64,000 nucleotides of DNA from Flavobacterium sp. Lineage in GTDB: Bacteria; Bacteroidota; Bacteroidia; Flavobacteriales; Flavobacteriaceae. This document shows, in pieces, positions 44,618 through 53,526 of the stretch. How positions within the stretch are numbered: the stretch's first letter is position 1; every line of letters starts with the position of its first letter. Position numbers and translations under genes: made by a program. A model generated the notes under the pieces. That model had not been told where the DNA came from and made no database searches. It saw only the letters and a program-made list of their open reading frames with translations. The stretch is taken from the NCBI GenBank assembly GCA_014377455.1, contig JACMPO010000077.1, positions 62,001 through 126,000 on the forward strand, given 5' to 3'.

Positions 44618-46168
44618 GTGAATAAAGAACTGATTATCAGATCTAACGAAAATACTGTAGATTTTGCTTTATTAAAAGATGGAAAACTAGTTGAATTACA
44701 CAAAGAAGAAGATAAAATAAGCAGTTTTTTAGTAGGTGATATCTTTATTGCCAAAATCAGAAAACCTGTTTCTGGATTAAATGCAGCTTTTGTAAATGTT
44801 GGCTCTGAAAAAGATGCTTTTTTACATTATCACGATTTAGGTCCAAATTTAGCTTCCTATTTAAAATTCATAAAACTTGTAAGCACAGGTAAAATAAAAG
44901 ATTTCTCCCTAAAAAACTTTCAGTTTGAAAAAGAAATAGATAAAGATGGTTCCATTTCAGACATTCTGAGTGCCAACCAATCTATTTTAGTGCAAGTGGT
45001 TAAAGAGCCTATATCTACCAAAGGACCAAGAATAAGTGCTGAACTTTCTTTTGCCGGTAGATTTTTAGTTCTTGTCCCATTTTCTGACCGCGTTTCTGTT
45101 TCTCAAAAAATAGAAGAAAAATCAGAAAAAGACCGATTAAAAAAATTGGTACAAGCAATCAAGCCTAAAGGTTTTGGCGTAATTGTGAGAACAGTAGCCG
45201 AAGGCAAAAATGTAGCAGAACTAGAAAGAGACTTGCAAAACCTCAACAACAGATGGCTTGCAATGTGTAAAAAATTAGTAACAGCCCATCATCCGTCCAA
45301 AGTTTTGGGCGAATTAAGTAAAGTTTCTTCAATTTTGAGAGACGTATTTAATGATTCATTCACTGGAATTCAAGTGGATGAAGAAGTGTTATTTCAAGAA
45401 ACAAAAGATTATTTGACCGAAATAGCTCCATCTAAACAAAATATAGTAAAGTTTTATCAGTCGCGAGACACACCAATTTTTGAAAAATACAACATCGAAA
45501 GACAAATAAAAACATCGTTTGGAAAAACAGTATCAATGAGCAAAGGTGCTTATTTGATTATTGAGCATACCGAAGCACTTCACGTTATTGACGTAAACAG
45601 TGGTAACAGGTCTAACAAAGCTAATAATCAAGAAGATACTGCCATGGAAGTAAATATGATTGCCGCAGCAGAAATTGCAAGGCAATTGCGTTTACGCGAT
45701 ATGGGTGGTATTATTGTGGTCGATTTTATCGATATGCAAAATACTGACAATAGGCAATCACTTTTTAATTTTTTGAAAGAAGAAATGAGTGACGATAAGG
45801 CAAAACACAAAATATTACCTCCAAGTAAGTTTGGTTTGGTTCAAATTACTAGACAGCGAGTAAGACCAGAAGTAAATATAGAAACACGGGAAGAAAACCC
45901 AAATAATTTGGCAAGTGATATTGATGCACCAATCCAGATTATAGATAAGATTGCTTTTTCACTCGAAAAAACGGTAAAAGTTCACAAAAAAGTAACCCTT
46001 AATGTGCATCCTTTTGTGGCAGCGTATCTTAAAAATGGATTTCCGTCGTTGCGTGCGAAATGGTTTTTTGAGCATAAAAAATGGATCAAAATTATTCCTC
46101 GTGATGCTTACACCTATTTGGAATATCATCTTTTTGATGAAAAAGGAAAAGAGATTTCTGAAAATTAA
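44618..46168 (+). CDS. rng: Ribonuclease G/E family endoribonuclease
   Basis: A 516-residue endoribonuclease of the RNase E/G family, active on single-stranded 5'-monophosphate RNA (rRNA maturation, mRNA decay). The N-terminal S1-type region (FLVGDIFIAKIRKPVSGLNAAFVNVGSEKDAFLHYHDL) and the DNase I-like catalytic part with the two metal-binding Asp (HVIDVNSGNR and IIVVDFIDM) are visible. The start is GTG at 44618, giving MNKELIIRSNENT; the upstream frame to 44555 shows no family similarity. The zinc-link CPxC after the catalytic domain, which joins E. coli RNase E/G subunits, is missing; only one Cys exists in the protein. Confidence 0.94.
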   Translation: MNKELIIRSNENTVDFALLKDGKLVELHKEEDKISSFLVGDIFIAKIRKPVSGLNAAFVNVGSEKDAFLHYHDLGPNLASYLKFIKLVSTGKIKDFSLKNFQFEKEIDKDGSISDILSANQSILVQVVKEPISTKGPRISAELSFAGRFLVLVPFSDRVSVSQKIEEKSEKDRLKKLVQAIKPKGFGVIVRTVAEGKNVAELERDLQNLNNRWLAMCKKLVTAHHPSKVLGELSKVSSILRDVFNDSFTGIQVDEEVLFQETKDYLTEIAPSKQNIVKFYQSRDTPIFEKYNIERQIKTSFGKTVSMSKGAYLIIEHTEALHVIDVNSGNRSNKANNQEDTAMEVNMIAAAEIARQLRLRDMGGIIVVDFIDMQNTDNRQSLFNFLKEEMSDDKAKHKILPPSKFGLVQITRQRVRPEVNIETREENPNNLASDIDAPIQIIDKIAFSLEKTVKVHKKVTLNVHPFVAAYLKNGFPSLRAKWFFEHKKWIKIIPRDAYTYLEYHLFDEKGKEISEN

Positions 46169-46188
46169 GAACTACATTATTTAAAATA

Positions 46189-46223
46189 AAAAACCGTCTT
46201 GTTATAGTAACATGACGGTTTTT
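46189..46223. terminator. Convergent terminator between RNase G and the SIMPL gene
   Basis: AAACCGTC / GACGGTTT stem extended inside by TGTTA / TAACA, with flanking A and T runs. It lies between the two convergent stop codons. Confidence 0.88.
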
Positions 46224-46237
46224 CTGATAAAAACACT

Positions 46238-46990
46238 TTACTCTAATTCATATTCTAAACGAACTGTTATTCGAGCAGTTTTATTTTTGCTATACGTGTC
46301 ATTAATTCCTCCGTAACTATCCTCTTCTGTTGATCCTTGTCCAGTAATTTGAAAAACACCCATGCTTGCTCTTTTTAGTTTTCCTAAATCGCCATCGGCT
46401 GTTTTTACAATTTTTGTGGCACGTTCGTTAGCATCTTTTGTTGCTTTTTCAATTAAACTCTGTTTCAGGCTTGGTAAATCAGAAAATGTGTACTGAATAG
46501 TATTAGATGATAATTCAATACTTGAGTTAACCAATTCTGAAGTTTTACTTGAAACACTTTCTATTCTAGTCATTAAATCTGAATTCTTTTTTGCAGAAAA
46601 AGAAATGGTTTGTGTGGCTTGATATCCATCAAAAACTTGCTCAAAGCGAGTTTGATTATCTGCACCTTGACTTCTAACTTCTCTGAATTTCTTTTCAAAA
46701 TTAACAGCGCCAAAGGTAAATTCATTAGTTTTAAAACCTTTGCCCAGAAAGAAATCGGAAACAATTTTTTGATCATAAACAATTTTATTGTACGCCGTTT
46801 TGATATCTAAACTTCTGGTAGTAAAGCTTCCTGACCATAAAATTTCATCTGAAACAAAATCTTTAGTCCCCAAACCGATAACTGCAATTGAGTCTAAGTT
46901 TCTGTTTCTGTTTTGAAACGATTTACCTAAAATCCACCCTGTGAAAATTATTGCTAGCGCTAAAATAAGTGTTGATTTTAATTTTTCCAT
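46238..46990 (-). CDS. SIMPL domain-containing exported protein
   Basis: A 250-residue protein with an N-terminal membrane anchor or signal (ILALAIIFTGWILGKSF) and a SIMPL (DUF541) domain from about residue 30: SIAVIGLGTKDFVSDEILWSG, later KATKDANERATKIVKTADGDLGKLKRASMGVFQIT and the final strand TARITVRLEYELE. SIMPL proteins are periplasmic or surface proteins of poorly defined function, some related to BP26/OMP28. It stands alone with a terminator behind it. Confidence 0.88.
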   Translation of the reverse strand: MEKLKSTLILALAIIFTGWILGKSFQNRNRNLDSIAVIGLGTKDFVSDEILWSGSFTTRSLDIKTAYNKIVYDQKIVSDFFLGKGFKTNEFTFGAVNFEKKFREVRSQGADNQTRFEQVFDGYQATQTISFSAKKNSDLMTRIESVSSKTSELVNSSIELSSNTIQYTFSDLPSLKQSLIEKATKDANERATKIVKTADGDLGKLKRASMGVFQITGQGSTEEDSYGGINDTYSKNKTARITVRLEYELE

Positions 46991-47037
46991 GTTTTGAAAT
47001 TTAAAGAGTAATTGGTAAAAATAAATAAAAATATAAA

Positions 47038-47481
47038 CTATAATCGTTTGTCTGCAAAAAATCGTTTCATTAGTTCACCACACTCATTTGCCAAAATGCC
47101 TTGAATAACACTTGTTCTAGGATGTAAGCTAGTTCCAAGCGACAAATATCCTCTGTTTACATCTCTAGCACCAAAAACAATTTGAGAAATTTGACTCCAG
47201 TATAATGCTCCAGCACACATTTGACAAGGTTCAACAGTTACATAAAGCGTGCAACCTTTTAAGTATTTGCCACCAATATAATTTGCGGCAGCAGTTATTG
47301 ACTGCATTTCCGCATGAGCAGTTACATCATTTAATAACTCGGTTAAATTGTGACTTCTGGCAATTATTTTATTGTCAATTACAATTACAGCACCAACTGG
47401 AATTTCGCCACTTTCAAAAGCTAGTTGCGCTTCTTGTAGGGCTTTTTTCATAAAAAACTCGTGGGTAAAAATGTTTTCCAT
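47038..47481 (-). CDS. tadA: tRNA-specific adenosine deaminase / nucleoside deaminase
   Basis: A 147-residue zinc deaminase. The catalytic HAE motif is in VTAHAEMQSI and the second zinc motif in PCQMCAGAL (P-C-x2-C); the N-terminal FMKKALQEAQLAFESGEIPVGAVIV matches TadA, which converts A34 to inosine in tRNA-Arg. A guanine deaminase role is a less likely alternative. I chose MENIFTHEF; a TATTTTTG promoter box ends 4 bases before that ATG. It is divergent from dxs with only 37 bases between start codons. Confidence 0.9.
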   Translation of the reverse strand: MENIFTHEFFMKKALQEAQLAFESGEIPVGAVIVIDNKIIARSHNLTELLNDVTAHAEMQSITAAANYIGGKYLKGCTLYVTVEPCQMCAGALYWSQISQIVFGARDVNRGYLSLGTSLHPRTSVIQGILANECGELMKRFFADKRL

Positions 47482-47485
47482 AAAG

Positions 47486-47493
47486 CAAAAATA
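47486..47493 (-). promoter_or_regulatory. Putative -7 box of tadA, 4 bases from the start codon
   Basis: TATTTTTG on the minus strand matches TAnnTTTG and ends 4 bases before the tadA ATG. No -33 TTG at normal distance. Confidence 0.5.
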
Positions 47494-47506
47494 ACGATTC
47501 AATTTG

Positions 47507-47514
47507 TACCTTTG
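47507..47514 (+). promoter_or_regulatory. Putative -7 box of dxs, 4 bases from the start codon
   Basis: TACCTTTG matches TAnnTTTG and ends 4 bases before the dxs ATG. The tadA box lies only 13 bases away in the opposite direction, so the two promoters must overlap. Confidence 0.5.
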
Positions 47515-47518
47515 TATT

Positions 47519-49291
47519 ATGTCTCAAAATTTACTCCAAACAATTAATAATCCATCTGATTTACGAAAATTAAAACCTTCGCAACTGCCTCAATTAGCGA
47601 AAGAATTACGTGATTTTATTATCGATATTGTATCTGTAAAAGAAGGACATTTAGGTGCAAGTTTAGGGGTTGTTGAACTTACTATTGCACTTCACTATAT
47701 TTTTGATACTCCTAATGATTTATTAGTTTGGGATGTAGGACATCAAGCTTATGGTCATAAAATTATAACCGAACGTAAAGCCATTTTTAATACTAATCGT
47801 CAACTGGGCGGAATTTCTGGATTTCCAAAACGTACTGAAAGTATATACGATACCTTTGGCGTGGGACATTCGTCAACTTCAATTTCGGCAGCTTTGGGAA
47901 TGGCCATTTCATCACAATTGCAGGGAAATCAAAAACATCACATTGCAGTTATCGGAGATGCTTCAATTGCAAGCGGTATGGCATTTGAAGGACTAAATCA
48001 TGCTGGAGTTACCGATGCTAATTTACTAGTAATATTAAATGATAATGCCATAGGAATTGATCCAAGTGTTGGTGCTCTTAAAAATTATTTAACCGCAGTT
48101 AAAGAAGGAGAAAATCCAATTGAAAATAACATCATAAAATCTCTAAATTTTGACTATTCTGGACCTATTGATGGTCATGATATTAATGCTTTATTATCAG
48201 AATTAGAGCGACTGAAATCAGTTCAAGGACCAAAATTTCTACACGTTATAACTACAAAAGGTAAAGGCTTGCTTCAAGCAGAAGAAAATCAAATTACATA
48301 TCATGCTCCAGGAAAATTTGATAAAATCACAGGAATTATTCACCCTAAAAAAGAAGAAAATTTACCTCCAAAATATCAAGATGTTTTTGGTTTAACTTTG
48401 GTAGAATTAGCCACTGAAAACCAAAAAATTATAGGAATTACACCCGCTATGCCAAGTGGAAGTTCATTAAAATTTATGATGGAAATGTTTCCAAAACGAG
48501 CTTTTGATGTTGGCATTGCTGAACAGCATGCTGTAACTTTAGCTGCAGGAATGGCAACGCAAGGCATGATTGTATTTTGTGCCATCTATTCTACTTTTAT
48601 TCAGCGCGCTTACGATCAAATTATACATGACGTGGCATTGCAAAATTTACCAGTTATTTTTTGCATTGATCGAGCTGGATTGGTTGGCGAAGATGGCGCA
48701 ACACATCACGGTGTTTTTGATATTGCCTTTTTGAGATGTATTCCTAATATGATTATTTATGCTCCCAAAGATGCGACAGATTTGCGAAACATACTTTACA
48801 CCGCATCATTAGGGTTGAAACATCCAATTGCGATTCGATATCCACGCGGAAGATCTTCAATTTTTGATTGGCAAAAATCTTTTCAAAAAATTATAATTGG
48901 AAAAGCAAAAAATCTAAAGAAAGGAAATAAAATTGCATTTCTATCAACAGGAACAATAGTAGATAATGTGACACAAGCAATTGATAAATTAAGTGTACAA
49001 AACGCTGTGGCACAATACTATTTTGGGTTTATTAAACCTCTTGATGAAGAAACATTACATAAGATTTTTGAAAAATATGAGAAGATAATTACCATTGAAG
49101 ACGGAACAATAGTTGGCGGTTTTGGAAGTTCTGTAGTGGAATTTGCATCTAAAAATAACTACAAAAATGAAATTCATATTCTAGGTATTCCAGATAACTT
49201 TATCGAACATGGAACCATTGAGGAATTGCAAAAAATTTGTGGAATTGATGTAGAAACTTTAACCTCAAACTTAACGCAATGGTTGTATTAA
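47519..49291 (+). CDS. dxs: 1-deoxy-D-xylulose-5-phosphate synthase
   Basis: A 590-residue thiamine-diphosphate enzyme joining pyruvate and glyceraldehyde 3-phosphate to DXP, the entry to the MEP isoprenoid pathway and to vitamin B6 (pdxJ) and thiamine synthesis. Family segments: KEGHLGASLGVVELTIALHYIFDTP, WDVGHQAYGHKI, the ThDP-binding GDASIASGMAFEGLNHAG...NDNAIGI, DVGIAEQHAVTLAAGMA with the catalytic Glu, and DRAGLVGEDGATHHG. Length is slightly short but complete. Start MSQNLLQTI lies 4 bases after a promoter box. It supplies isoprenoid precursors used by uppS. Confidence 0.95.
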   Translation: MSQNLLQTINNPSDLRKLKPSQLPQLAKELRDFIIDIVSVKEGHLGASLGVVELTIALHYIFDTPNDLLVWDVGHQAYGHKIITERKAIFNTNRQLGGISGFPKRTESIYDTFGVGHSSTSISAALGMAISSQLQGNQKHHIAVIGDASIASGMAFEGLNHAGVTDANLLVILNDNAIGIDPSVGALKNYLTAVKEGENPIENNIIKSLNFDYSGPIDGHDINALLSELERLKSVQGPKFLHVITTKGKGLLQAEENQITYHAPGKFDKITGIIHPKKEENLPPKYQDVFGLTLVELATENQKIIGITPAMPSGSSLKFMMEMFPKRAFDVGIAEQHAVTLAAGMATQGMIVFCAIYSTFIQRAYDQIIHDVALQNLPVIFCIDRAGLVGEDGATHHGVFDIAFLRCIPNMIIYAPKDATDLRNILYTASLGLKHPIAIRYPRGRSSIFDWQKSFQKIIIGKAKNLKKGNKIAFLSTGTIVDNVTQAIDKLSVQNAVAQYYFGFIKPLDEETLHKIFEKYEKIITIEDGTIVGGFGSSVVEFASKNNYKNEIHILGIPDNFIEHGTIEELQKICGIDVETLTSNLTQWLY

Positions 49292-49305
49292 GATTGTGGG
49301 TATAA

Positions 49306-49764
49306 TTATTTATTTGAAATATCTCTTATAATTTTTAGGTGATGAGTTGTGTGTAAAACCAAAAATTTTTGTGTTTGTTTTATATTCAAATCACCAAAAT
49401 ATGGATGTGGAAAAAAACAATTTTTGTTCAACAACTGGATTTCTGCGACATTTGTTTTAGAAGTATTAATTTTTTGTTTTAAACTCTCGACTGTTATTTC
49501 TCCTTCTGGTAATGCAACTTTTGGCGCTTGAACTTTTCCTCGTTTGATGGTGTTTAAAGTGAAAATCAATGTTCTAATAAGGTTGAATTTCCATTTATAA
49601 TCATCGTGATTTGAATCTTTCAGGTGATTTGAAACTCTGTTAATGACTATCAAACAATGATCTATTTGCCAACCAATGGACGCTGTGGATACTTCCAGAT
49701 TGGTTTTCTCTAAACTCGGAATATATCGTTCTAACTCGTCTAAAAGTAATTCTAACTTTTTCAT
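49306..49764 (-). CDS. DUF1569 (DinB-like) protein
   Basis: A 152-residue predicted four-helix protein matching the DUF1569/DinB-like family: SIGWQIDHCLIVINRVSNHLK early and NKNCFFPHPYFGDLNIKQTQKFLVLHTTHHLKIIRDI at the end. The three His expected for a DinB-type metal site (H in IDHC, and two in TTHHLKII) are present. Function unknown; related enzymes are thiol-dependent transferases. It is convergent with dxs (14-base gap) and lies 10 bases after the OmpA lipoprotein gene on the same strand. Confidence 0.82.
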   Translation of the reverse strand: MKKLELLLDELERYIPSLEKTNLEVSTASIGWQIDHCLIVINRVSNHLKDSNHDDYKWKFNLIRTLIFTLNTIKRGKVQAPKVALPEGEITVESLKQKINTSKTNVAEIQLLNKNCFFPHPYFGDLNIKQTQKFLVLHTTHHLKIIRDISNK

Positions 49765-49774
49765 CTACATTACT

Positions 49775-50740
49775 TTATAGATCATTTAACATCTTAGAAA
49801 TTTCATCAAGTTTTGGTGTCAGAATAATTTCAATTCTTCTGTTTTTAGCTTTTCCTTCAGGAGTATTATTTTCTGTTATTGGAGCAAATTCGCCGCGTCC
49901 TGCTGCAGTTAAATTTTGCTTGTTAACAGCTTTATTTTCAGATAAAATATTCACTATCGCAGTAGCTCGTTTTGTAGATAAATCCCAGTTGTTTTCAATA
50001 CCGCCACCAATATTTCCTAGAATTTTATCATCATCTGTATGTCCTTCAATCAAAACGGAAATTTCTGGATTCTGAGCTAAAACTTTTCCTACCTCAACTA
50101 CTGCAGTTTTTCCTTCTGTCCCAACTGCCCAACTTCCTGTTTGAAACAGCAATTTATTTTCTACAGAAACATACACTTTACCATCTTTTTGATGCACCGT
50201 TAAACCTTTTCCTTCAAATGCTTTTAAAGATTTTGACAAAGTTTCCTTTAGTTTTTTCATGCTAGCATCTTTAGAGGCAATATATCCTTCAAGTTCGCTT
50301 AATCGTTTAGAACTTGATTCCAATTCTGATTTTAATTTATTCAAACGCTCTTGCTCTGTCGCAAGCGCTTTTTCTTTAGTTTCTAGTTTTGCTAATAACT
50401 CCCGATTTTTATCTAAATTCGCTTTTAAGGATTCATCACTGTTTTTCTCCAAAGCATTATAGGATGCTTGTAATGTTTTCAAATTTTTATCAGATGCTGT
50501 GTAATCTGCTAAAAGTTTATCTCGCTCCGCTTTAAGTTTGTCTCTTTCTGTGGTAAGCGCATTTTTATCTAAATCCAATTGATTTTTAGATTTTAACAAA
50601 TCTTCATTTCCATCAGTTAGGGTTCTGTTTTCTTTTTTCAAATCGGCATATTTATTCTCTAAATCATTGTATATTTTCTTTGAAACACACGACGTTGCTA
50701 TTGCAAAAACTAGTAATCCGATGGTTATTTTTTTTATCAT
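49775..50740 (-). CDS. OmpA-family lipoprotein with coiled-coil domain
   Basis: A 321-residue lipoprotein (lipobox AIATSC, Cys18). Residues ~25-170 form a long charged coiled coil with heptad-like Lys/Glu/Leu repeats, and ~195-310 an OmpA-like peptidoglycan-binding domain: VLIEGHTDDDKILGNIGGGIENNWDLSTKRATAIVNIL and AAGRGEFAPITENNTPEGKAKNRRIEIIL. It presumably spans between membrane and cell wall. The DUF1569 gene follows after 10 bases. Confidence 0.92.
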   Translation of the reverse strand: MIKKITIGLLVFAIATSCVSKKIYNDLENKYADLKKENRTLTDGNEDLLKSKNQLDLDKNALTTERDKLKAERDKLLADYTASDKNLKTLQASYNALEKNSDESLKANLDKNRELLAKLETKEKALATEQERLNKLKSELESSSKRLSELEGYIASKDASMKKLKETLSKSLKAFEGKGLTVHQKDGKVYVSVENKLLFQTGSWAVGTEGKTAVVEVGKVLAQNPEISVLIEGHTDDDKILGNIGGGIENNWDLSTKRATAIVNILSENKAVNKQNLTAAGRGEFAPITENNTPEGKAKNRRIEIILTPKLDEISKMLNDL

Positions 50741-50784
50741 TTTATGTAAATTAAAATAAATATTTATAAATTTTTTTAAAATTA

Positions 50785-51546
50785 TTAATCAATTTCAACT
50801 AATATGGGGCAATGGTCTGAGTGTTTTGCTTCAGGAAGTATTACCGCTCGAGTCATTCTGTGTTTTAAATTTTCGCTAACTAAATTGTAATCTATTCGCC
50901 AACCTTTATTGGTAGCTCTTGCGCCTGCACGATAACTCCACCACGAGTAGTGATGTGGCTCTTTATTAAAATGTCTAAAACTATCCACAAATCCAGATTT
51001 CATAAATCCATTTAGCCAAAATCGTTCTTCTGGTAAAAATCCAGATACCGTTTTATTGCGAATTGGATCGTGAATATCAATCGCTTCATGGCAAATATTG
51101 TAATCGCCACATATTACAAGATTTGGAATTTCCATTTTTAACTTATTTATATAATCTTGAAATTCGGCCATATAATTAAATTTGTGCCCAAGACGATCTA
51201 AATTTGTACCCGAAGGCAGGTACAAACTCATAATTGAAACGCCATCAAAATCTGCACGGATGTTGCGTCCTTCGAAGTCCATACTTTCAATTCCGGTTCC
51301 GTAAAGAATTTTTTTGGGTTCTATCTTACTTAAAATAGCCACACCACTATATCCTTTTTTAGTTGCAGAAAAATAATATTGATAAGCATATCCAGCTGCG
51401 GTAATTTCGTTTGTAGGGATTTGATCCTGAGTTGCTTTTATTTCTTGAAGGCAAATTACGTCGGGATTTGCTTGTTGTAACCAGTCTAAAAATCCTTTTG
51501 TAATTGCAGCGCGAATTCCGTTTACATTATAGGAAATAATTCTCAT
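50785..51546 (-). CDS. xth: Exodeoxyribonuclease III
   Basis: A 253-residue AP endonuclease/3'-exonuclease of the ExoIII family for base-excision repair. Catalytic segments: ISYNVNGIRAAITKGF, VICLQEIKATQDQIP (metal Glu), ICGDYNICHEAIDIHDP, and the terminal EAKHSDHCPILVEI with the catalytic Asp-His. Length is normal. A TACATTTG box lies 23 bases upstream of its start. Confidence 0.94.
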   Translation of the reverse strand: MRIISYNVNGIRAAITKGFLDWLQQANPDVICLQEIKATQDQIPTNEITAAGYAYQYYFSATKKGYSGVAILSKIEPKKILYGTGIESMDFEGRNIRADFDGVSIMSLYLPSGTNLDRLGHKFNYMAEFQDYINKLKMEIPNLVICGDYNICHEAIDIHDPIRNKTVSGFLPEERFWLNGFMKSGFVDSFRHFNKEPHHYSWWSYRAGARATNKGWRIDYNLVSENLKHRMTRAVILPEAKHSDHCPILVEID

Positions 51547-51569
51547 TTTGTTCCTTATTTATTGAAATT

Positions 51570-51577
51570 CAAATGTA
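51570..51577 (-). promoter_or_regulatory. Putative -7 box of xth
   Basis: TACATTTG on the minus strand, 23 bases before the xth start codon. No -33 element was assigned. Confidence 0.4.
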
Positions 51578-51680
51578 AATAAAAACACGGTGTTTAACTA
51601 CAAATACAGAGATATTTATAAATGTTTTAATCAAATTTTAAATAGTAGCTTTTTTTCAAAATATCGATAATAAGATTTAC

Positions 51681-51688
51681 TATATTTG
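51681..51688 (+). promoter_or_regulatory. Putative -7 box of the acyltransferase gene
   Basis: TATATTTG, 30 bases before the ATG at 51719. No TTG at -33 distance is present. Confidence 0.45.
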
Positions 51689-51718
51689 TTTTTTTGAACA
51701 AAACCGAACAATAAATCA

Positions 51719-53515
51719 ATGGGATTAGTTACCGCCAAAGAATTTGCAAAAGCTATAAATGCCGAAAAATACGGGGTTTTGGGAACTTTTGCTGGCTGGT
51801 TATTAATGAAAACTCTTAAAATTTCGACCTTAAATAAAATTTACGATCGAAACAAACATTTATCAGATACCGTATTTTTAAAAGCTATTTTAGACGAGTT
51901 TCAAATTAAATTTGAAATACCAGAGGAAGATTTTAAAAGGTTACCAAAAGATGGTGCTTATATTACAATTTCAAATCATCCGTTAGGTGGAATCGATGGG
52001 ATTTTGCTGCTTAAATTAATGCTTGAAAAGGTTCCAGATTTTAAAATAATTGCCAATTTTTTGTTGCATCGAATCCAACCGATGAAACCTTACATTATGC
52101 CTGTAAACCCTTTTGAAGATCGAAAAGATACTAAATCGAGCGTCATTGGGATTAAAGAAACCTTGCGTCATTTAAGCGATGGCAAGCCACTTGGAATGTT
52201 TCCTGCAGGAGAAGTTTCTACCTATAAAGATGGTAAACTAGTTGTAGATAAAGCTTGGGAAGAAGGCGCAATGAAAGTAATTAGAAAAGCTCAGGTACCA
52301 GTTGTACCTATTTATTTTCATGCAAAAAACAGTAGGCTATTTTATTTTTTATCTAAAATTAACCCAACACTTCGTACTGCCAAACTTCCGTCAGAACTTT
52401 TAACTCAAAAAGACAGAGTTATAAAAGTACGAATAGGAAAAGCAATTTCGGTAACCGAACAAAATGAATACAAAACTCTAGAAGAATATTCTGAATTTTT
52501 AAGGAAAAAAACTTACATGTTAGCCAATTCATTTAATGAAGATGCTAAATTACTGTCGGTTCCAAATTTAAAACTTCCAAAAAATCCTAAGGAAATTGTA
52601 ACTCCTGCTAATCATGAAAAAATGTTAGCTGAAGTAAATACACTTAGAAAAACCGATTGCAGATTGTTGCAAAGTAAAAATTATGAAGTTTTTTTTACTA
52701 CAGCATCTGAAATACCAAATATTTTACATGAAATAGGTCGTTTGCGTGAAGTTACTTTTAGAGAAATTGGAGAAGGAACTAACAAGTCCATCGATATAGA
52801 TAAGTATGACCGATACTATTATCACATGTTTTTGTGGGATGACGAAACAAAACAAATTGCTGGTGCTTACAGAATGGGTTTAGGGTCAGAAATTTTTCCG
52901 AAATATGGAGTTGAAGGGTTTTATTTAAACGATTTATTCAGAATCGAAACTGAATTAAACGAAATGATGAATAACTCGATCGAAATGGGTCGAGCATTTG
53001 TTATTAAAGAATACCAACAAAAACCAATGCCACTATTTCTGCTTTGGCGCGGCATTATTCATATTACACTTCGCTATCCTGAACATAAGTTTTTAATAGG
53101 TGGCGTAAGTATAAGCAACCAGTTTACTGATTTCTCAAAATCGTTGATGATCGAATTTATGAAATCTAATTATTACGATCCATATGTTGCCCAATATGTT
53201 CATCCAAAAAAGGAATTTAAAATCAAGTTGAAAGATGCTGATAAAGATTTTATTTTTGATGAAGCCGAAGCAGATTTAAATAAATTTGATAAAATAATAG
53301 ACGAATTAGAACCAGGAAATCTGAGGTTACCTGTTTTAATTAAAAAATACATCAAACAAAACGCGCGATTAGTTGCTTTTAATGTTGATCCATTATTTAA
53401 CAATGCTATTGACGGATTAATGTATATTCGAATTGCAGATATTCCCGAAAGCACTATGAAGCCTGTAATGGAGGAATTTCAGGCGGAGTTAGAACGAAAG
53501 TTAGGTGAAAAATAA
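51719..53515 (+). CDS. olsF: Two-domain acyltransferase (PlsC + GNAT), OlsF-like amino-acid lipid synthase
   Basis: A 598-residue fusion. The N-terminal half (about 60-280) is a PlsC-type lysophospholipid acyltransferase: ISNHPLGGIDGILL (HxxxxD type, with the Asp), IMPVNPFEDRK, and GMFPAGEVSTYKDG. The C-terminal half (about 310-590) is a GNAT/hemolysin-like N-acyltransferase: IGRLREVTFREIGEGTNKSIDIDKYD, FYLNDLFRIETELN and EMGRAFVIKEYQ. This order matches OlsF, the bifunctional enzyme that N- and O-acylates ornithine to make ornithine lipid in Serratia and Flavobacterium. The amino-acid head group (ornithine, glycine or lysine) cannot be decided from the sequence. Confidence 0.8.
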   Translation: MGLVTAKEFAKAINAEKYGVLGTFAGWLLMKTLKISTLNKIYDRNKHLSDTVFLKAILDEFQIKFEIPEEDFKRLPKDGAYITISNHPLGGIDGILLLKLMLEKVPDFKIIANFLLHRIQPMKPYIMPVNPFEDRKDTKSSVIGIKETLRHLSDGKPLGMFPAGEVSTYKDGKLVVDKAWEEGAMKVIRKAQVPVVPIYFHAKNSRLFYFLSKINPTLRTAKLPSELLTQKDRVIKVRIGKAISVTEQNEYKTLEEYSEFLRKKTYMLANSFNEDAKLLSVPNLKLPKNPKEIVTPANHEKMLAEVNTLRKTDCRLLQSKNYEVFFTTASEIPNILHEIGRLREVTFREIGEGTNKSIDIDKYDRYYYHMFLWDDETKQIAGAYRMGLGSEIFPKYGVEGFYLNDLFRIETELNEMMNNSIEMGRAFVIKEYQQKPMPLFLLWRGIIHITLRYPEHKFLIGGVSISNQFTDFSKSLMIEFMKSNYYDPYVAQYVHPKKEFKIKLKDADKDFIFDEAEADLNKFDKIIDELEPGNLRLPVLIKKYIKQNARLVAFNVDPLFNNAIDGLMYIRIADIPESTMKPVMEEFQAELERKLGEK

Positions 53516-53526
53516 ATTTTTTTTAA

